Positions 63,737 to 64,000 of a stretch of 64,000 nt of DNA are shown here, piece by piece. The position numbers were made by a program, and so were the translations under genes. The notes below the pieces were generated by a model. It saw nothing but the letters and a program-made list of their open reading frames with translations, was not told the origin of the DNA and made no database searches. The stretch's first letter is position 1, and every line of letters begins with the position of its first letter. Source of the DNA: an uncultured Pelagibacteraceae bacterium (GTDB lineage Bacteria > Pseudomonadota > Alphaproteobacteria > Pelagibacterales > Pelagibacteraceae); assembly GCA_902554035.1 (NCBI GenBank), contig CACDMX010000005.1:1-64000 (forward strand), given 5' to 3'.

Positions 63737-64000
63737 TTATTTTAATTTTTTTAGTTCCTTAGCTAAATTAAGTATTTTTTTAAGTTTATTTTTAATTTTT
63801 AAATTATCCTCTTTTATAGAATTATTTGAAATTTCGTCAAGTTTTAAAGACTTATTATTATTAAGCAGTTTTTTGACACCATTAATTGTCATGCCCTGCT
63901 CTTTTAATAAAAAATGTATTTTTTTAAGAGTTAAAATACATTTTTCATCATAATATCTTCTTTTACCAGCTAATACTTTAGGTTTTATCTGCTTGAATTC
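63737..64000 (-). CDS. MerR-family transcriptional regulator (C-terminal part)
   Basis: A partial gene running off the right edge; 87 residues are visible plus stop. The start of the visible part, FKQIKPKVLAGKRRYYDEKCI, is the second half of a MerR winged helix (the GxRxY element), followed by LLKEQGMTINGVKKLL, the characteristic helix-turn after it, and a Lys/Asn-rich C-terminal coiled coil. In alphaproteobacteria this regulator often follows ihfA. No effector-binding domain is visible, as in the short MlrA-like and heat-shock-like members. Confidence 0.85.
   Translation of the reverse strand, partial: EFKQIKPKVLAGKRRYYDEKCILTLKKIHFLLKEQGMTINGVKKLLNNNKSLKLDEISNNSIKEDNLKIKNKLKKILNLAKELKKLK

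Noticed and set aside
63729-63953. Plus-strand frame opposite the MerR-type gene
   Set aside because: It is the shadow of a minus-strand gene with clear MerR residues; it has no homologous pattern or ribosome site.

Overview
The window is a very AT-rich stretch (hand counts give about 27-28% G+C in coding DNA) with tightly packed genes, one- to fourteen-base gene overlaps of the TAATG/ATGA type and almost no spacer. Gene content and order (argS-nagZ-scpA-scpB-tatABC-serS-yajC-secDF; ssb-gyrA-coaD-ppi-tgt; mltB-rlpA-dac-tmk-holB-metG-tatD; a marine-type SAM riboswitch candidate before metY) point to a streamlined alphaproteobacterium of the SAR11/Pelagibacterales group. That is inference from layout and composition; no 16S gene is present.

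1-3.8 kb: end of a zinc-uptake gene (znuA), a COG0523 GTPase, a WD40 protein, a small Cys/His protein, then an LDH2-type dehydrogenase. 3.8-15.7 kb: xthA and an A-type Fe-S carrier, dgt, argS, a remnant membrane gene, nagZ, scpAB, tatABC, serS, yajC-secD-secF. 15.7-24.6 kb: a PuuD-like membrane protein, uvrA, ssb, gyrA, coaD, a periplasmic cyclophilin, tgt (with most zinc ligands missing), tRNA-Lys. 24.6-40.2 kb: M48 protease, DUF502, recG, sdhE, tRNA-Ser, rarD-like transporter, a peptidoglycan run (mltB, rlpA-like, dac), tmk, holB, metG, tatD, an MBL hydrolase, an epimerase, gpx, nhaA, a zinc-ribbon protein. 40.1-42.6 kb: tRNA-Pro, NDUFS4 homologue, SbmA/BacA-like transporter, glpX, tRNA-Glu.

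42.6-54.9 kb is the accessory part. From tRNA-Glu onward lies a cell-surface glycan island: 2OG oxygenase, sugar dehydrogenase, GIY-YIG protein, CMAH-like MBL protein, hexapeptide acyltransferase, 3-hydroxyacyl-CoA-dehydrogenase-like protein, a double glycosyltransferase, DegT aminotransferase, GT9-like and GT11-like enzymes and a methyltransferase. It is closed by a tyrosine recombinase on the opposite strand. Directly against the recombinase start codon is a perfect 17-bp inverted repeat around a 7-bp asymmetric spacer, the architecture of a lox/FRT-type core site. Next come a 54-residue two-helix membrane protein, a 56% G+C structured RNA of about 175 nt with GNRA tetraloops and a possible pseudoknot, and a minimal MGMT-domain gene. 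The recombinase/repeat/RNA cluster is the most likely place in this window for something undescribed.

55.2-64 kb: two transporters, homoserine dehydrogenase, a lysine-rich exported protein, argC, rpsI and rplM on the minus strand; metY behind a SAM-V-like leader; ctaA; a monofunctional chorismate mutase; rpmG; and the end of a MerR-type regulator.
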